Shown: positions 1 to 9,181 of the stretch, piece after piece
How the letters are laid out: the number at the start of each line of letters is the position of its first letter
Position numbering within the stretch: position 1 is the stretch's first letter
From: Telopea speciosissima
Lineage: Eukaryota; Streptophyta; Magnoliopsida; Proteales; Proteaceae
Direction: 5' to 3'
DNA: 64,000 nt
Assembly: GCF_018873765.1 (NCBI RefSeq)
Contig: NC_057920.1
Span: forward strand, 35,055,267-35,119,266
Notes under the pieces: model-generated
Seen by the model: only the letters and a program-made list of their open reading frames with translations
Told to the model about the DNA's origin: nothing
The model's database searches: none
Translations under genes and position numbers: made by a program

Positions 1-15
1 ACTGTTTTGCTTGAA

Positions 16-121
16 ACGGTATACCGGTTGTTAAAACGGCATACCGGATCAGCATTTCTGGCAGTTTTTAGCCATTATTGCTTGAAACGGTATACCAGAT
101 GCTCAAACGGTATACCGGATC
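16..121. repeat. Cluster of four GGTATACC-core palindromes upstream of ORF3
   Basis: Four copies of acgg(t/c)atacc(g/a)gat occur at about 16-28, 36-50, 87-100 and 106-120. The best copies contain the perfect 10-bp palindrome CGGTATACCG. The same motif in degenerate form is repeated in the LTR at 2182-2443. The cluster ends about 50 bp before a TATA-like box. I infer a promoter-associated cis element. Confidence 0.75.
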
Positions 122-169
122 ATTTGAATTTCTGCCCATTTTTTAGCTGTTGCAGCACTTTTCAAAGTC

Positions 170-178
170 TATTTAAAG
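170..178 (+). promoter_or_regulatory. TATA-like box of an internal promoter for ORF3
   Basis: TATTTAAAG lies about 50 bp downstream of the palindrome cluster and 118 bp upstream of the ORF3 ATG at 288. It is followed by a pyrimidine-rich stretch typical of plant 5' leaders. The same order (palindromes, TATA, leader) is seen in the element's LTR. Transcription has not been shown; this is inference from layout. Confidence 0.5.
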
Positions 179-287
179 CCCTCTTTTGTCTCTTTCTGAT
201 TCATTGTTCACCTCATCTCTCTCCTATCCCATTTCATCTAAAACCTCTAAAATTCTTTTTCTCTCTCCTCCTCTCTCTCTTACTATA

Positions 288-1535
288 ATGAGTAGAAGAG
301 GCAAGGATGTTATGCCCGAAGGGCAACAACCATCCAAAAGGAGTAGAACCGGCAGTTCCTCGAGGCAACCTTATGCTCCTGGAGAAGATCGTCTCTTTCG
401 CTCTTTTGAATGCCGTGCAAATTGGCCTCTTTATCTTGCTCAAAAAATCGAAGAAGGCCGTGAAGTCAACATTTTCTCTTTCAATAGCATTCGGCTTGAG
501 AGCATGTTCAAGGATATCGGTTGAGACTCTCTTCTCAACATGAATGACCTCTGTTACCCTCAACTAGTCAAGTATTTCTACACAAATCTCTATTTCAGCG
601 GGGCGGATGAAACCTTGAAGCTTCACTCTTATGTGAAGAGTACTCATAAAGAGCTCTGCATTGCCACTTTTGCTAGTTATTTTGGTCTTTCTTGCGATGG
701 CCCTTGCATTTTTTGGACTCCTAAAAGCACCATCTTCAGGGACATCATCGACCATGAAGAAGTCTACTCTTCCATCTTGAAGGTTTATGATCCACAGGCA
801 GCAACAGTGGTAACTGAAAAACTTCACCTCGTTCCCCATGTTATTTCATACATTATTCAGCATAATTTTATTCCTCGGGGAGGCGATCGAAACAAATGTC
901 TCACTCCTCAAGCCTATCTCACTTACTGTGTTTACACCTCTACACCTCTTTGTCTTCCTTATTTCATCATGAGGTATATGGAATCTTATGCTCACCCACA
1001 AAAGCACACTAATCTACCCTATGGGAGACTTCTCACTCGTCTCTTTAAAGCTTTTGATATTGATCTCTCTCGAGAAGAAGAATCCTCCATGACTTTTCAA
1101 CCCATTACCCGTAATAGCTTTCATACTATTGCTATTCCCTCTCCTTTTGAGGTGTTTATTGAAGAAGACGAAGAATTGGATGAGAATATACCTCCTCCTC
1201 GTCAAGCTCAAGAAGGAATTCCAGCTTCCTTACATGAATGGGTGTCAAGCATCGATGACTACATGGACGAAGCAAATACACGCATAATGGAACTTGAATT
1301 TGGACAACAATGAATTCAAGATGAAGTAGATTCTCTCCGAAATGATGTGCGGACCGGTTTTAACTCACTCAATGTGCTCCAAGATAAAATTCTTAATGCT
1401 GTTCAAACTCTTGCTTTAAATCTTGGTCACGTCTCTCTAGACACACCGGGTGTCACTCCTCAAGGAGATCGTCCACCTTTCCCCGGTGCAACCAGTTCTA
1501 TTCCATCTCATCCTCCTTTTGATCCTATCTCTTAA
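288..1535 (+). pseudogene. Copia-1 ORF3, putative plant transposon protein family, two in-frame stops
   Basis: One reading frame from the ATG at 288 to the TAA at 1533-1535 is broken by TGA at 522-524 and TGA at 1311-1313. The product would have a basic, Ser-rich N-terminus, a helical domain (about residues 50-260) matching what I know as the putative plant transposon protein domain, an acidic linker and a C-terminal heptad-like segment. Its homologue in Copia-A (18398-19478, minus) has Trp where the first TGA stands, so that stop most simply arose from TGG. It lies between pol and the polypurine tract, the place where SIRE elements carry an extra ORF. No membrane segment is seen, so an envelope-like role is not supported. 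Function unknown. Confidence 0.8.
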
Positions 1536-1561
1536 GTTGTGATGCCTCTCTTTTTGATAAT

Positions 1562-1576
1562 GTCAAAGGGGGAGAA
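1562..1576 (+). other. Second purine-rich tract after ORF3
   Basis: A gtcaaagggggagaag stretch follows the ORF3 stop by about 27 bp. It resembles the true polypurine tract at 1736-1748 but is not followed by an LTR. It could be a secondary plus-strand primer site or a relic. Confidence 0.4.
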
Positions 1577-1735
1577 GTATTGGATTTGGATTAGTTATAA
1601 TTGAACGTCTACATGTTTTTTTTATGCTTATTATCTTATTGTAATAAAACATGTTTTGGTCATTGATGAATTAATGAATTGTTCTATTATTATCTCTTAT
1701 GCATTATTATCTTTTATGGATTATTTGTCATCATC

Positions 1736-1748
1736 AAAAAGGGGGAGA
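1736..1748 (+). other. Polypurine tract of Copia-1
   Basis: aaaaagggggaga lies directly before the 3' LTR start TGTTAG at 1750. It is the primer site for plus-strand DNA synthesis. The tract and flank match those of Copia-A (17864-17877, opposite strand). Confidence 0.9.
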
Positions 1749-2181
1749 TTGTTAGGGAAGTACACACGACACTATACTCTCCAAATATAAAAAGATGTTT
1801 TGATGATAACAAATAAGACCATTCTTGGACTAATGCTTATGTTCTAAGTGTTTTAGAGTCTAAAGCATAGCACCAAGTGAGGGGGAGTGTATACAAATAC
1901 AAGAGCATACACAAGAAGAGACATTTCAAGACTTGGAAGATAATCCTTGGAAGATTGAAGACTATATGTAAGCTTTGAAAAGCTTTGAAGAATTTGTATT
2001 AAATACTTTTGTTTTTTCCTTTTGAGTCATATTTGATGTAATGTACACACGAACGCATGCATCCATATAGAATGTCCTTAGGAGGTAATTAGACCCCTAA
2101 GACATATCCCCATTTGGGTTTGGAAACCCCAAACCTAAGTCTTAATGGAATTGGACCTATTTACAATAAATTTGCCCAGTC

Positions 2182-2443
2182 TAGCATACCGGTTCCTAAT
2201 CCAGCATACTAGATTAATGGGAAATCTCAGGAAAAAGGAAATAGTAGCTTGGTTAAGCAAGCTGGATCAGGATCCAGCATACCGGATCCTGAGAACCTAC
2301 AAAGTGCCCTGATCCGGCATTACCGGATTCCCATCTGGCATACCGGATCACTATTGGTCCTTTATGATTTGACCATTACTCCTGCGTTTTAAATGGAAGT
2401 TAGGTGATCCTACATACCGGATTCCCATCCAGCATACCAGATT
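2182..2443. repeat. Seven TACCGG-type motifs upstream of the LTR TATA box
   Basis: Degenerate copies of gcataccgga occur at about 2182, 2202, 2274, 2313, 2335, 2411 and 2429. The right half-site TACCGG is better kept than the left. They match the cluster before ORF3 (16-121) and end about 60 bp upstream of the TATA box. Confidence 0.75.
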
Positions 2444-2504
2444 ATTTATAGACTGTGGAATCCGATCCTTAATTGGATTCCTAATTAATTCTAGGCTCTT
2501 GGCC

Positions 2505-2512
2505 TATAAATA
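2505..2512 (+). promoter_or_regulatory. LTR TATA box
   Basis: TATAAATA in the middle of the LTR marks the likely U3 promoter for element transcription. Confidence 0.7.
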
Positions 2513-2753
2513 TCCTCTTGATTAATGCTCTAAACACCACAATTGATCATAATTAAGAGCTCTCAAGATTCAATTACTCCCAAGTCAGATTACATACTCA
2601 AGTTCAAGGAAGTTCAATCTCACCTTGCTCCCTTCATTCGCATTTGCATTCAAGCTTCATTGTTTGAAATGTAGCATTTGTTTTTCACTAAGGTCTGAGG
2701 TAATACTAAACCCCTTAGTGTTTATTTTCAACTTTACATTAGCTGGTTGGGTC

Positions 2754-2870
2754 CTCTTGTTCGAAATCAAGAGAAGGAGTCCTCTTGCTCATTATTTCAA
2801 GAGTAGTTCTTTGAGTCCTCTTGCTCGTTTCTCAAGAGTAGTTGGGGAGTCCTCTTGCTCTTACTCAAGA
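2754..2870. repeat. Series of four small hairpins in the transcribed part of the LTR
   Basis: CTCTTG is followed by its complement CAAGAG at 2754/2768, 2782/2798 and 2818/2833; a fourth starts at 2852 with CAAGA at 2866. Spacing is 28-36 bp. They lie downstream of the TATA box and hence in the RNA leader. Copia-A has an analogous series at 25210-25282. Confidence 0.6.
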
Positions 2871-3085
2871 TTTGAATAGTGAAATTCTCTCTAAGTTGAG
2901 AGGAGTAGACGTAGGCACGTGTTGGCCGAACCACTATAAATCTTTGTGTCTTTCTTCTTACTCCAATTATTGTCTAATTATTGCTTGTCTTTATATTTTG
3001 TGTTAATTTTCGCATTTATTTTTAATCTTCAAACCTTCACCTATTCGCCCCCCCTCTAGGTGAATTCACAGTATCGATCTCTACA

Positions 3086-3391
3086 AACCTACAAGTCCTA
3101 CTCCTTCAAAATAGGGATACTCCAAAGCTGCCCAACGAACAGAGAAAGCAACACCAATATCCATACCAACAACAGGCATAGTGGGAGTCACCTCACCAAA
3201 AGTTGAGGCACTCCTTGAGGAAGGTAGGAGACTCTTATAGTTAGGAATCTCAACCTCTGGATTCCTATGGGGGATTAAACCCTCATCGGGTACAACAGCT
3301 GGTTGGAAGAAGCCAACATGGCAGTCAGAGGAGGACAATTCACATTAAGAGCTCGACATGGAGAAGAAGAAGAAGATGAAGCAGAAGCCAT
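3086..3391 (-). pseudogene. Possible first exon of an antisense ORF in Tat-F
   Basis: On the minus strand an ATG at 3391 opens a Ser-rich reading frame, and an overlapping frame stays open from 3338 to the Copia-1 junction. A GTAAGC donor-like site lies about 60 bp upstream of the ATG, as GTAAGT does before the antisense ORFs of Tat-A and Tat-C. I recognise no domain. The frame change and truncation argue for a relic. Confidence 0.3.
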
Positions 3392-3906
3392 TCATAGTGA
3401 GGAAAGAAACAAAGAAAATTGTAGAAACTGAAAGGAAGATAGAAAAGCTTACTTGCTAAAGACATGCGGAGAAAAAGGGTCGACACAGGAAAAATTGAAC
3501 TCAATCGAAAGAAGCCCTAGCACGCAAAACACAGGCACAACAAATATCACCATAGAAATGCTGGAAAGATAAAGAAGAAGAAAGCAATGAGGAAGAAAAC
3601 TTAAAAAAGGAAGGAAATGCAGAGAAGGTATAAGATGGAGCAATAAATGCTCCCTAAAAATCACGCCCACAAAATGAATAGGAGTATATCCAGAAACCTG
3701 GATTTTGAAAAAGAGAATCCTTTTCGTCTCCTTGCCCGGAGCAACGCGCCCTATTGACGTGTCATTCACCCGCTGGCCTGACATGACATGAAACCCCTCA
3801 TTCGGCCGCTCCAACGGCGATTGAAGCAACAGGCACCATAACCCCATGACAACTGGAACCCGTACTAAGCCCTAATCATGGTGAACACGAAAGTGCCTAA
3901 TCGTTC

Positions 3907-4150
3907 GGTCGAGAGTGTGAAAGACAAGACCACTTGGTCGAGAAGTATAGAAGCCAAAACCACTTGATCGAGAGTGGAGAACCATTTGGTTGAGAGTATG
4001 AAAGACAAGACCACTCAATCGAGAGTATAGATATCAAAACCACTTGATCGAGAGTGGAGAACCATTCGGTTGAGAGTATGAAAGACAGGACCACTCAGTC
4101 GAGAGTATAGAAGTGAAAACCACTCGATTGAGAGTGGAGAATCATTCGAT
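3907..4150. repeat. 80-bp tandem repeat, three copies with internal subrepeats
   Basis: Units start at about 3911, 3992 and 4072 (spacing 81 and 80 bp). Each unit consists of three shorter parts of about 22-30 bp, all beginning gag(a)agt and ending in a ccact(t/c)-type or ccattt-type box. It is therefore a small higher-order array next to the 3' LTR of Tat-F. Confidence 0.85.
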
Positions 4151-4243
4151 CGAAAACCTAGAGAGTAACACAAGATAAAGCCGTTCAGCGTAGTGTTACT
4201 TACTCAAATAGATCCTGAAGGATCTGCTGGAGTGGGGGGCTTA

Positions 4244-4726
4244 TGTTGTACCCAAATATGGCCACCCAATAAGGTTATACCACGTAATCGAGAGATCATG
4301 ACTTCATATTAAGCGGAGAGTACCGGATCACTCCCGTCATCAAATCCCATATGGAAACTATGAAAAACAGCATCACATACCAATCTACTCCTTTAAGGAA
4401 ACTATCAAAAGGTGCCCTATGATCCCTGTCGATCAACGATTGTAGTCCTAAAAGGACTCTATCAGTGGTTCCCTTACCAAAGATAAAAACTTACTATATT
4501 GGGACTCTCTCCCCTCCCACCGCCTCTTGGGGTTATGAACCCTATATATACTCAGGTATGACCACTTACAAACCATCTGAATTATCCTCAATTGTTGCTC
4601 AGAGAGATTTGACTTAGGCATCGGAGAGTCGCCCGCTGGTACAAACCGACTCTTTGGTGTCCACTCTACTTCTCTGTGCAGGTGATTAGACAGAAAGATA
4701 GCTTGTGGAGATTTCTCGATGCAACA
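4244..4726 (+). repeat. LTR of Tat-F
   Basis: It begins TGTTGTACCC after a G-rich purine tract and is called to end GATGCAACA, giving TGTTG/CAACA ends and a length of 483 bp. A TATA box (CTATATATA) is at 4542-4550. There is no second copy in the window, so the right end is tentative. Confidence 0.55.
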
Positions 4727-5263
4727 CCAGCCATACTATGATAGAATTTATGGCATTTTATAGTTTTCTTATGGGAAAAGTTTACTACACGACCATTCCA
4801 TTATACCTTCCTCACATAATAAATAGTGGGACTCATACTGACATTTCACTCTCCTATTTTGACTATATGGGTCCCATATGGATGATACCATTTTCCAGCC
4901 TCTCATTGATTATAGTACAAAGATTTTCCTTCTTACATTGCCCTTGTTGGAAATCCACTCCCCTTATTCGAGTTTATACTCACTTAAAAAAAAAAAAAAA
5001 ACTCACTTCTATAAGATAAATGATTATCAACACTTGTTTTAAGATGAAACTTGACCAGCATTGAGATGGGTTGTGCATGTGTTCTCTATTGCATCTCACA
5101 TTGACCCACATTCTTTGCCATTTGACAAAATACTTAGATGACGAAATATCACTAACCTAAGTGACCCCTCCATCGTACCTCTTGTGTCTTATCCAATTTC
5201 CTACACTGTTTCTAATTATGGGTACATAATTCATAAGTTTTAGGCCAACTTGATCAAAGGATC
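4727..5263. other. Spacer without recognisable gene
   Basis: AT-rich sequence with a run of A at 4986-5000. Short ORFs here show no known domain. Nothing further can be supported. Confidence 0.5.
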
Positions 5264-5452
5264 ATTATCTGCTCCATTTCCCTGCCTGGTGCATTTCCCC
5301 AATTTCCTCTAATAGGGGGAGGGGAGGGGGGTAGAAATGACCACCCTTCCCCCTACCCCCTACCCCCTACCCAAACACACTGTCTGGGTGGGATCCACCC
5401 CCTATTAGAGGGACTTGGGGAAATGGACCGGGTAGGAAATAGAGCAGATAAT
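5264..5452. mobile_element. MITE-like palindromic unit 1
   Basis: The left arm (about 5264-5320) and right arm (about 5397-5452) are inverted copies of about 56 bp: attatctgctc...aatagggg against its complement. The centre is about 75 bp and very C/G-tract rich. Total length 189 bp with no coding capacity is typical of a foldback MITE. No clear target-site duplication was found. Confidence 0.75.
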
Positions 5453-5511
5453 TTTTTGATACGACATTGGGGAAAAGAACAAAATGCTGCCATGATGTGT
5501 AGCGTAGGAAA

Positions 5512-5671
5512 ATTATCTCCTCTCCAGTTCCCTGCCAGGCCCAATTCCCAAGTGCCTCTAATAGGGGGGACCCCACCGGGACAGACTGTTTGGGAAGGGG
5601 TAGGGTGGTCATTGTGCCCCCTTGTTAGGGGCACTGGGGAACTGGGTCGAGCAGGGAACTGGAGGGAATAA
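5512..5671. mobile_element. MITE-like palindromic unit 2
   Basis: A second, related foldback unit begins 60 bp after unit 1. Its arms (about 5512-5570 and 5617-5671) share attatctcctctccagttcc and cctctaatagggg with unit 1 but have diverged. The same family is thus present twice in tandem. Confidence 0.7.
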
Positions 5672-6468
5672 AGATTCGTGTAGCATATGCTAATGCACCT
5701 TGTGTTTATATTTTTCTTCCATGCTATAAAATGACATATTTACCCCTCTCGGGGTGCTTTTTCATATGTGTGCATGCGCTGGGTCGAGGTGAGGTGTGGT
5801 GTTGTGGACCAGCCCATATTATCTTTTTCATTCATTGTTGGTCCGATTTTGGGCTTGGTACATCATACCTATACGTATAAACACATGCCTATACATATAA
5901 ATACATTCCAAGTACTCGGATTGGAATCTTCTAATCTAATATGTAGAAACCAAGTTTCACACTTACTCAATGTGGTATCTTCAGAAGACATTTGACTGGG
6001 CACTTGGATTTGAATCTTTTAATCCAATCCGTCCAAATCTATGGACACATCCATTCCTTGGGGTGCCTTGAAGGGATGTATGGACCTCTATAAATAGAGG
6101 GAGTGGGTGCCTTCAAACTATATGCACAAATTCGTGATATATTCTCTCACTCTTTCATATTGTTATGTTGCCCGTTAATTGAAGAATCCCTACAGTGTTT
6201 TTTTTTTCAATTGCATTACTTATTTGTGTGGCTTGAGTACTACTCTAAAGTTCTCGAAGGGGTTTGTAGTAGAGGAGTGCATTGTTAGAAGCCAACAAGG
6301 TTGTTGTAATTTGGAGACCTACTCGCATACACCTGATTGCACCAATAGGAGGCGATTAAGGTCTTACGGAGAATCCCCATTGGTACACCTCAGCCTACTA
6401 TGTCATATTGTTGAATACACTTCAAATTTTCACTCTCCATTCTCCTAAAAGATAATGTACATCTATTA
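5672..6468. other. Possible LTR or promoter remnant
   Basis: A near-palindromic TATA segment, CCTCTATAAATAGAGG, lies at 6085-6100 and is of a kind common in Copia LTRs. Sequence after it is pyrimidine-rich. No matching second copy exists in the window, and no ORF has a recognisable domain. It may be a solo or truncated LTR. Confidence 0.3.
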
Positions 6469-6480
6469 GGTGGAGCTAGA

Positions 6481-6493
6481 GGCTCTGATACCA
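6481..6493 (-). other. Primer-binding-site copy outside the left LTR
   Basis: TGGTATCAGAGCC (minus strand) also abuts the outer side of the 6494 LTR, within a 25-bp block identical to 7639-7663. A normal single element would have host DNA here. It suggests a former tandem LTR-internal-LTR-internal arrangement. Confidence 0.65.
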
Positions 6494-6885
6494 TATTAGA
6501 GCTTATAAATTATGGAACATGGAAGGAGAACAATATTAAACAGAACTTCATTATTATTGCATACCTATTGATTTCAAAGAAGGGGCCTAATATATATAGG
6601 CCTAAGAGAAACTACTTACATAATATAAGAGATACTACTTACCTATAATAGTAGGTGTAAATATGGGTGAAGGAATCCACATGTTGGAAACTCTATCACC
6701 TATAAGGATTACAATATGATATTATACTATTCATGGAAGATTGAGAGAGATACATTGAAGATTGTATAAGATTATGATACTGATTCCTAATATAACTGAA
6801 CTACTTACCTAGAGTGCTGTTGAGCTAAGGATGGAAGATCCTTCTCTTATTCTAATACTAATATATTCTTAATATATCTCTAAAA
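6494..6885 (-). repeat. LTR copy 1 of the TA..TA element
   Basis: Starts TATTAGAG and ends CTCTAAAA. It is nearly identical to 7664-8054 apart from scattered substitutions. On the minus strand it is the 3' LTR, preceded by a purine-rich GCGAGGGAG tract at about 6887-6895. Confidence 0.8.
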
Positions 6886-7650
6886 CTCCCTCGCAAGATG
6901 AGCGTGGATAGAAGAGAAACGCTCAGCTTGATTATTGAATTGAAAGGCCTACACAATTTGCAACATGCATGTGACTGAAATGGTGAGCGTCTTGGATGGC
7001 GAGGTAGTGGGTGCTCATAGGAGCTTGGTGTGGTATGATTCATCGACCGAGATTGGGGTGCCCACGCGCTGTGGAGTTGCTGCTGGTGCACAACTAAGAA
7101 GAGATTGGGGTGCCCATGCGCTGTAGAGCTGTTGTTGGTGCACAAATGGGACTAGAATTGAGAAGAAAATGAGCTGCTGCTTTGGAGCTTTGTGTGTTCT
7201 TTTTTTGTGTTGTAGTCTTAAGCCCTCTACCTGAGGCACGACCCTAAAAAAGGGACCTCAACTCAAGGCATGACTTAAGGATGACCGAAAATAGATAATC
7301 AAAGAAAGTAAAATAATAAGGCAGAGATAAGAGAAAAGACAAAAGAAAGGTGGAGAATTTTGGATGCTTAGTATAACTGGGCCGATGGTGGATGGGTTGT
7401 TTTTATTTATTTATTTTTTTGTGATGAAAGGGAATTAGGCCATGATGGATGAGGTGGTGATGTAATTGCGGTTGTAGACGTGAGGTTTCAAGAGGGAAGG
7501 GAGTAAAAATGAAAATTGGAAGAGGGAAGAATGGTGGATCGAGTGCTCATTGGAGCCTTGAAGGAATAATGGTGGATTGAGTGCTCATTGGAGATGAGAA
7601 GATTGAAGGAAAAAAAAAAAGAAATGAATCCCTTGCTCGGTGGAGCTAGA
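6886..7650 (-). other. Internal region of the TA..TA element
   Basis: No gag or pol domain is visible. A repeated segment of about 60 bp (gattggggtgccca, near 7051 and 7108) gives short repetitive ORFs on the minus strand that do not look like real proteins. A second internal repeat (tggattgagtgctcattgga) occurs near 7530 and 7570. Confidence 0.5.
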
Positions 7651-7663
7651 GGCTCTGATACCA
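7651..7663 (-). other. Primer binding site, initiator-Met tRNA type
   Basis: TGGTATCAGAGCC on the minus strand is directly inside the 7664 LTR, with no spacer. It is the usual Copia minus-strand primer site. Confidence 0.8.
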
Positions 7664-8054
7664 TATTAGAGCTTATAAATTATGGAACATGGAAGGAGAA
7701 CAATATTAAACAGAACTTCATTATTATTGCATATCTATTGATTACAAAGAAGGGGCCTAATATATATGGGCCTTAGAGAAACTATTTACCTAATATAAGA
7801 GATACTACTTACCCATAATAGTAGGTGTAAATATGGGTGAAGGAATCCACATGTTGGAAACTTAATCACTATAAGGATTACAATATGATATTATACTATT
7901 CATGAAAGATTGAAAGAGATACACTGAAGATTGCATAAGATTATGATACTGATTCCTAATATAACTTAATTACTTATCCAAAGTGCTGTTGAGATAAGGA
8001 TGGAAGATCCTTCTCTTATTCTAATACTAATATATTCCTAATATATCTCTAATA
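7664..8054 (-). repeat. LTR copy 2 of the TA..TA element
   Basis: Starts TATTAGAG and ends CTCTAATA, giving perfect 8-bp terminal inverted repeats. On the minus strand it is the 5' LTR. Confidence 0.8.
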
Positions 8055-8204
8055 ACATCTCTCATAAATTGCCATAGTTACATTATTAATTGATGTTATA
8101 ATTGCTTATGATCATTGAATGAAAATAAGAAGAAACTCCCATTCCAATGGAGTTTTTTCAAACAACCAGATCAAAAGTCGAAGGACATGAAACTGCTAGT
8201 CCCA
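8055..8204. other. 3' flank of the BAHD pseudogene
   Basis: On the minus strand this is the sequence after the BAHD stop codon. It contains a hairpin at about 8133-8157 (AAACTCC/GGAGTTT with a short bulge and 2-base loop), a possible 3' UTR structure. No other feature is seen. Confidence 0.4.
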
Positions 8205-8689
8205 TTACATTTGGTGTTGCTGGGAAGGTGACACAGCATCTATAAACTCTTGGTCGGACTCTAGAGCACTCATAGACTCTGGCAAAAGGCTCACCTCCAA
8301 GTCCACACTTCCTCCTCCTTGGTGCCCTGGGTATGAAATTACTCTTCCATCGCACTTGTTGTCAATCCCGCTTCGAATAGCTTCTGGTTTTCCCCACCCA
8401 AAGTCGTACCCATACATGTTGAATCTGGGTGAGCTCCCAATGATGATGCCATAAGGATCGAAAAAATTTCTTAACGGATAAATGGAAGGACTCTTCATCC
8501 ATACCTCCAGCCACTCTCGGACCTTACTGTCAGTATGGCCATTCACAGCTTCGTGCAATAGCCATGCTGCCCACCCAATTCTATGGCTGAGTAGTTTTCT
8601 AACAGTGGTGGTTGTGATCACAGCCTGAACGTAGCTTCCAAAGTAGTCCGGTGATAATGATGGGTTTAGTCTTGATCTATTATTGGTGC
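8205..8689 (-). pseudogene. BAHD C-terminal fragment with DFGWG motif
   Basis: It starts at the Tat-A 5' LTR and runs to a TAA at 8205-8207. It includes RSRLNPSLSPDYFGS, matching the R.RL.P.LP..YFG segment of the family, a long helix-forming stretch, and DFGWGKPEAIRSG with the structural DFGWG motif. No stop or frameshift lies inside this piece. Confidence 0.9.
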
Positions 8690-9130
8690 TGATACACCAT
8701 AATTTCCACCTCATATCATGACCGTACACGTGGATTCACAAAGAAATGAAACTTGGACGCATGCTTGGAAAATCCCACGTGCCCGACGGTTATAAAACTA
8801 ACCCCCACCATGATGATTAGATAACCACCCATGGAAAGTCCCACGTGGACCGAGAATCCCGGAATTGAGGAGAGGACCACATCAAGAATGAGAGTACCAA
8901 AAAACCGTACTACTAAGGAAGATCACTACCAACGGAGAATGGGTTACTTTAGATCCAACCCATCTATATAAATTGAAGGCTAAACTCTCAAGGGGGACGA
9001 ATTGGATTGTATTCAATGATCAATAAAGAAAATATATTACTCCAGTGTCTTCTCTCTGTCATTCTTCTTTGTTAGCTTAAGAGTTGTGTTTACGGTAAGG
9101 ATTTTCTCCGGCAGAAATTCTTGCACAACA
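8690..9130 (+). repeat. 5' LTR of Tat-A
   Basis: Starts TGATACACC and ends TTGCACAACA. A TATA box (CTATATAAAT) lies at about 8965-8974. Compared with the 3' LTR it has an extra block of about 27 bp near 8760, and the 3' LTR has an extra CT-rich block near 30780. Confidence 0.9.
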
Positions 9131-9131
9131 T

Positions 9132-9150
9132 TTGGCGCCGTCTATGGGAA
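9132..9150 (+). other. Primer binding site of Tat-A
   Basis: TTGGCGCCGTCTATGGGAA follows the 5' LTR. It is the form commonly seen in Tat-group Gypsy elements, with TGGCGCC complementary to a tRNA 3' end (Asp-like). Confidence 0.7.
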
Positions 9151-9181
9151 GCGGAGAAGAAAGACCTATAGAGATCCCACT

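Larger units (their letters stand above)
1..3085 (+). mobile_element. Copia-1: 3' part of a SIRE-type Copia LTR retrotransposon
   Basis: Only the 3' portion lies in the window: end of the internal region, third ORF, polypurine tract and 3' LTR. The polypurine tract and its flank (tcatcaaaaagggggagat) are the same as in the full-length Copia-A at 16452-26370, and the third ORF is homologous, so both belong to the same lineage. gag and pol are outside the window to the left. The element interrupts an older Tat-group Gypsy whose 3' remainder follows at 3086. The left target-site duplication cannot be seen; the right copy would be aacct at 3086-3090. Confidence 0.85.
1750..3085 (+). repeat. 3' LTR of Copia-1
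   Basis: The LTR starts TGTTAGGG right after the polypurine tract and is called to end at ...TCTCTACA. The right end is chosen from the TG..CA rule and is less certain than the left. It contains a palindrome cluster (2182-2443), a TATA box (2505-2512), a series of small hairpins (2754-2870) and a block (about 2896-2950) strongly similar to the same position in the Copia-A LTR. Confidence 0.75.
3086..4726 (+). mobile_element. Tat-F: 3' remnant of a Tat-group Gypsy element
   Basis: The segment has the order seen at the 3' ends of Tat-A and Tat-C: a minus-strand coding-like piece, tandem repeats, a G-rich polypurine tract (about 4230-4243) and an LTR. It is cut on the left by Copia-1. No pol sequence remains in the window, so the assignment rests on layout only. 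Confidence 0.55.
6494..8054 (-). mobile_element. Short Copia-like derivative (TRIM/LARD type) with TA..TA LTRs
   Basis: Two direct repeats of about 391 bp (6494-6885 and 7664-8054) flank an internal region of only 778 bp with no intact gag or pol. An initiator-Met type primer site, TGGTATCAGAGCC, is next to the 7664 repeat on the minus strand, so the element reads minus. The LTR ends are TATTAG...CTAATA rather than TG..CA. The element is non-autonomous. Confidence 0.75.

Noticed and set aside
1562..1576. Second 3' LTR boundary after this purine tract
   Set aside because: No TG start or LTR follows; the true LTR begins at 1750.
3081..3338. Independent minus-strand protein gene
   Set aside because: Crosses the Copia-1/Tat-F junction, so the last bases belong to the LTR; no known domain. 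Kept only as possible antisense exon relic.
5353..5671. Overlapping ORFs of 80-93 residues on both strands
   Set aside because: They arise from the palindromic MITE arms and have Pro/Gly-rich low-complexity translation.
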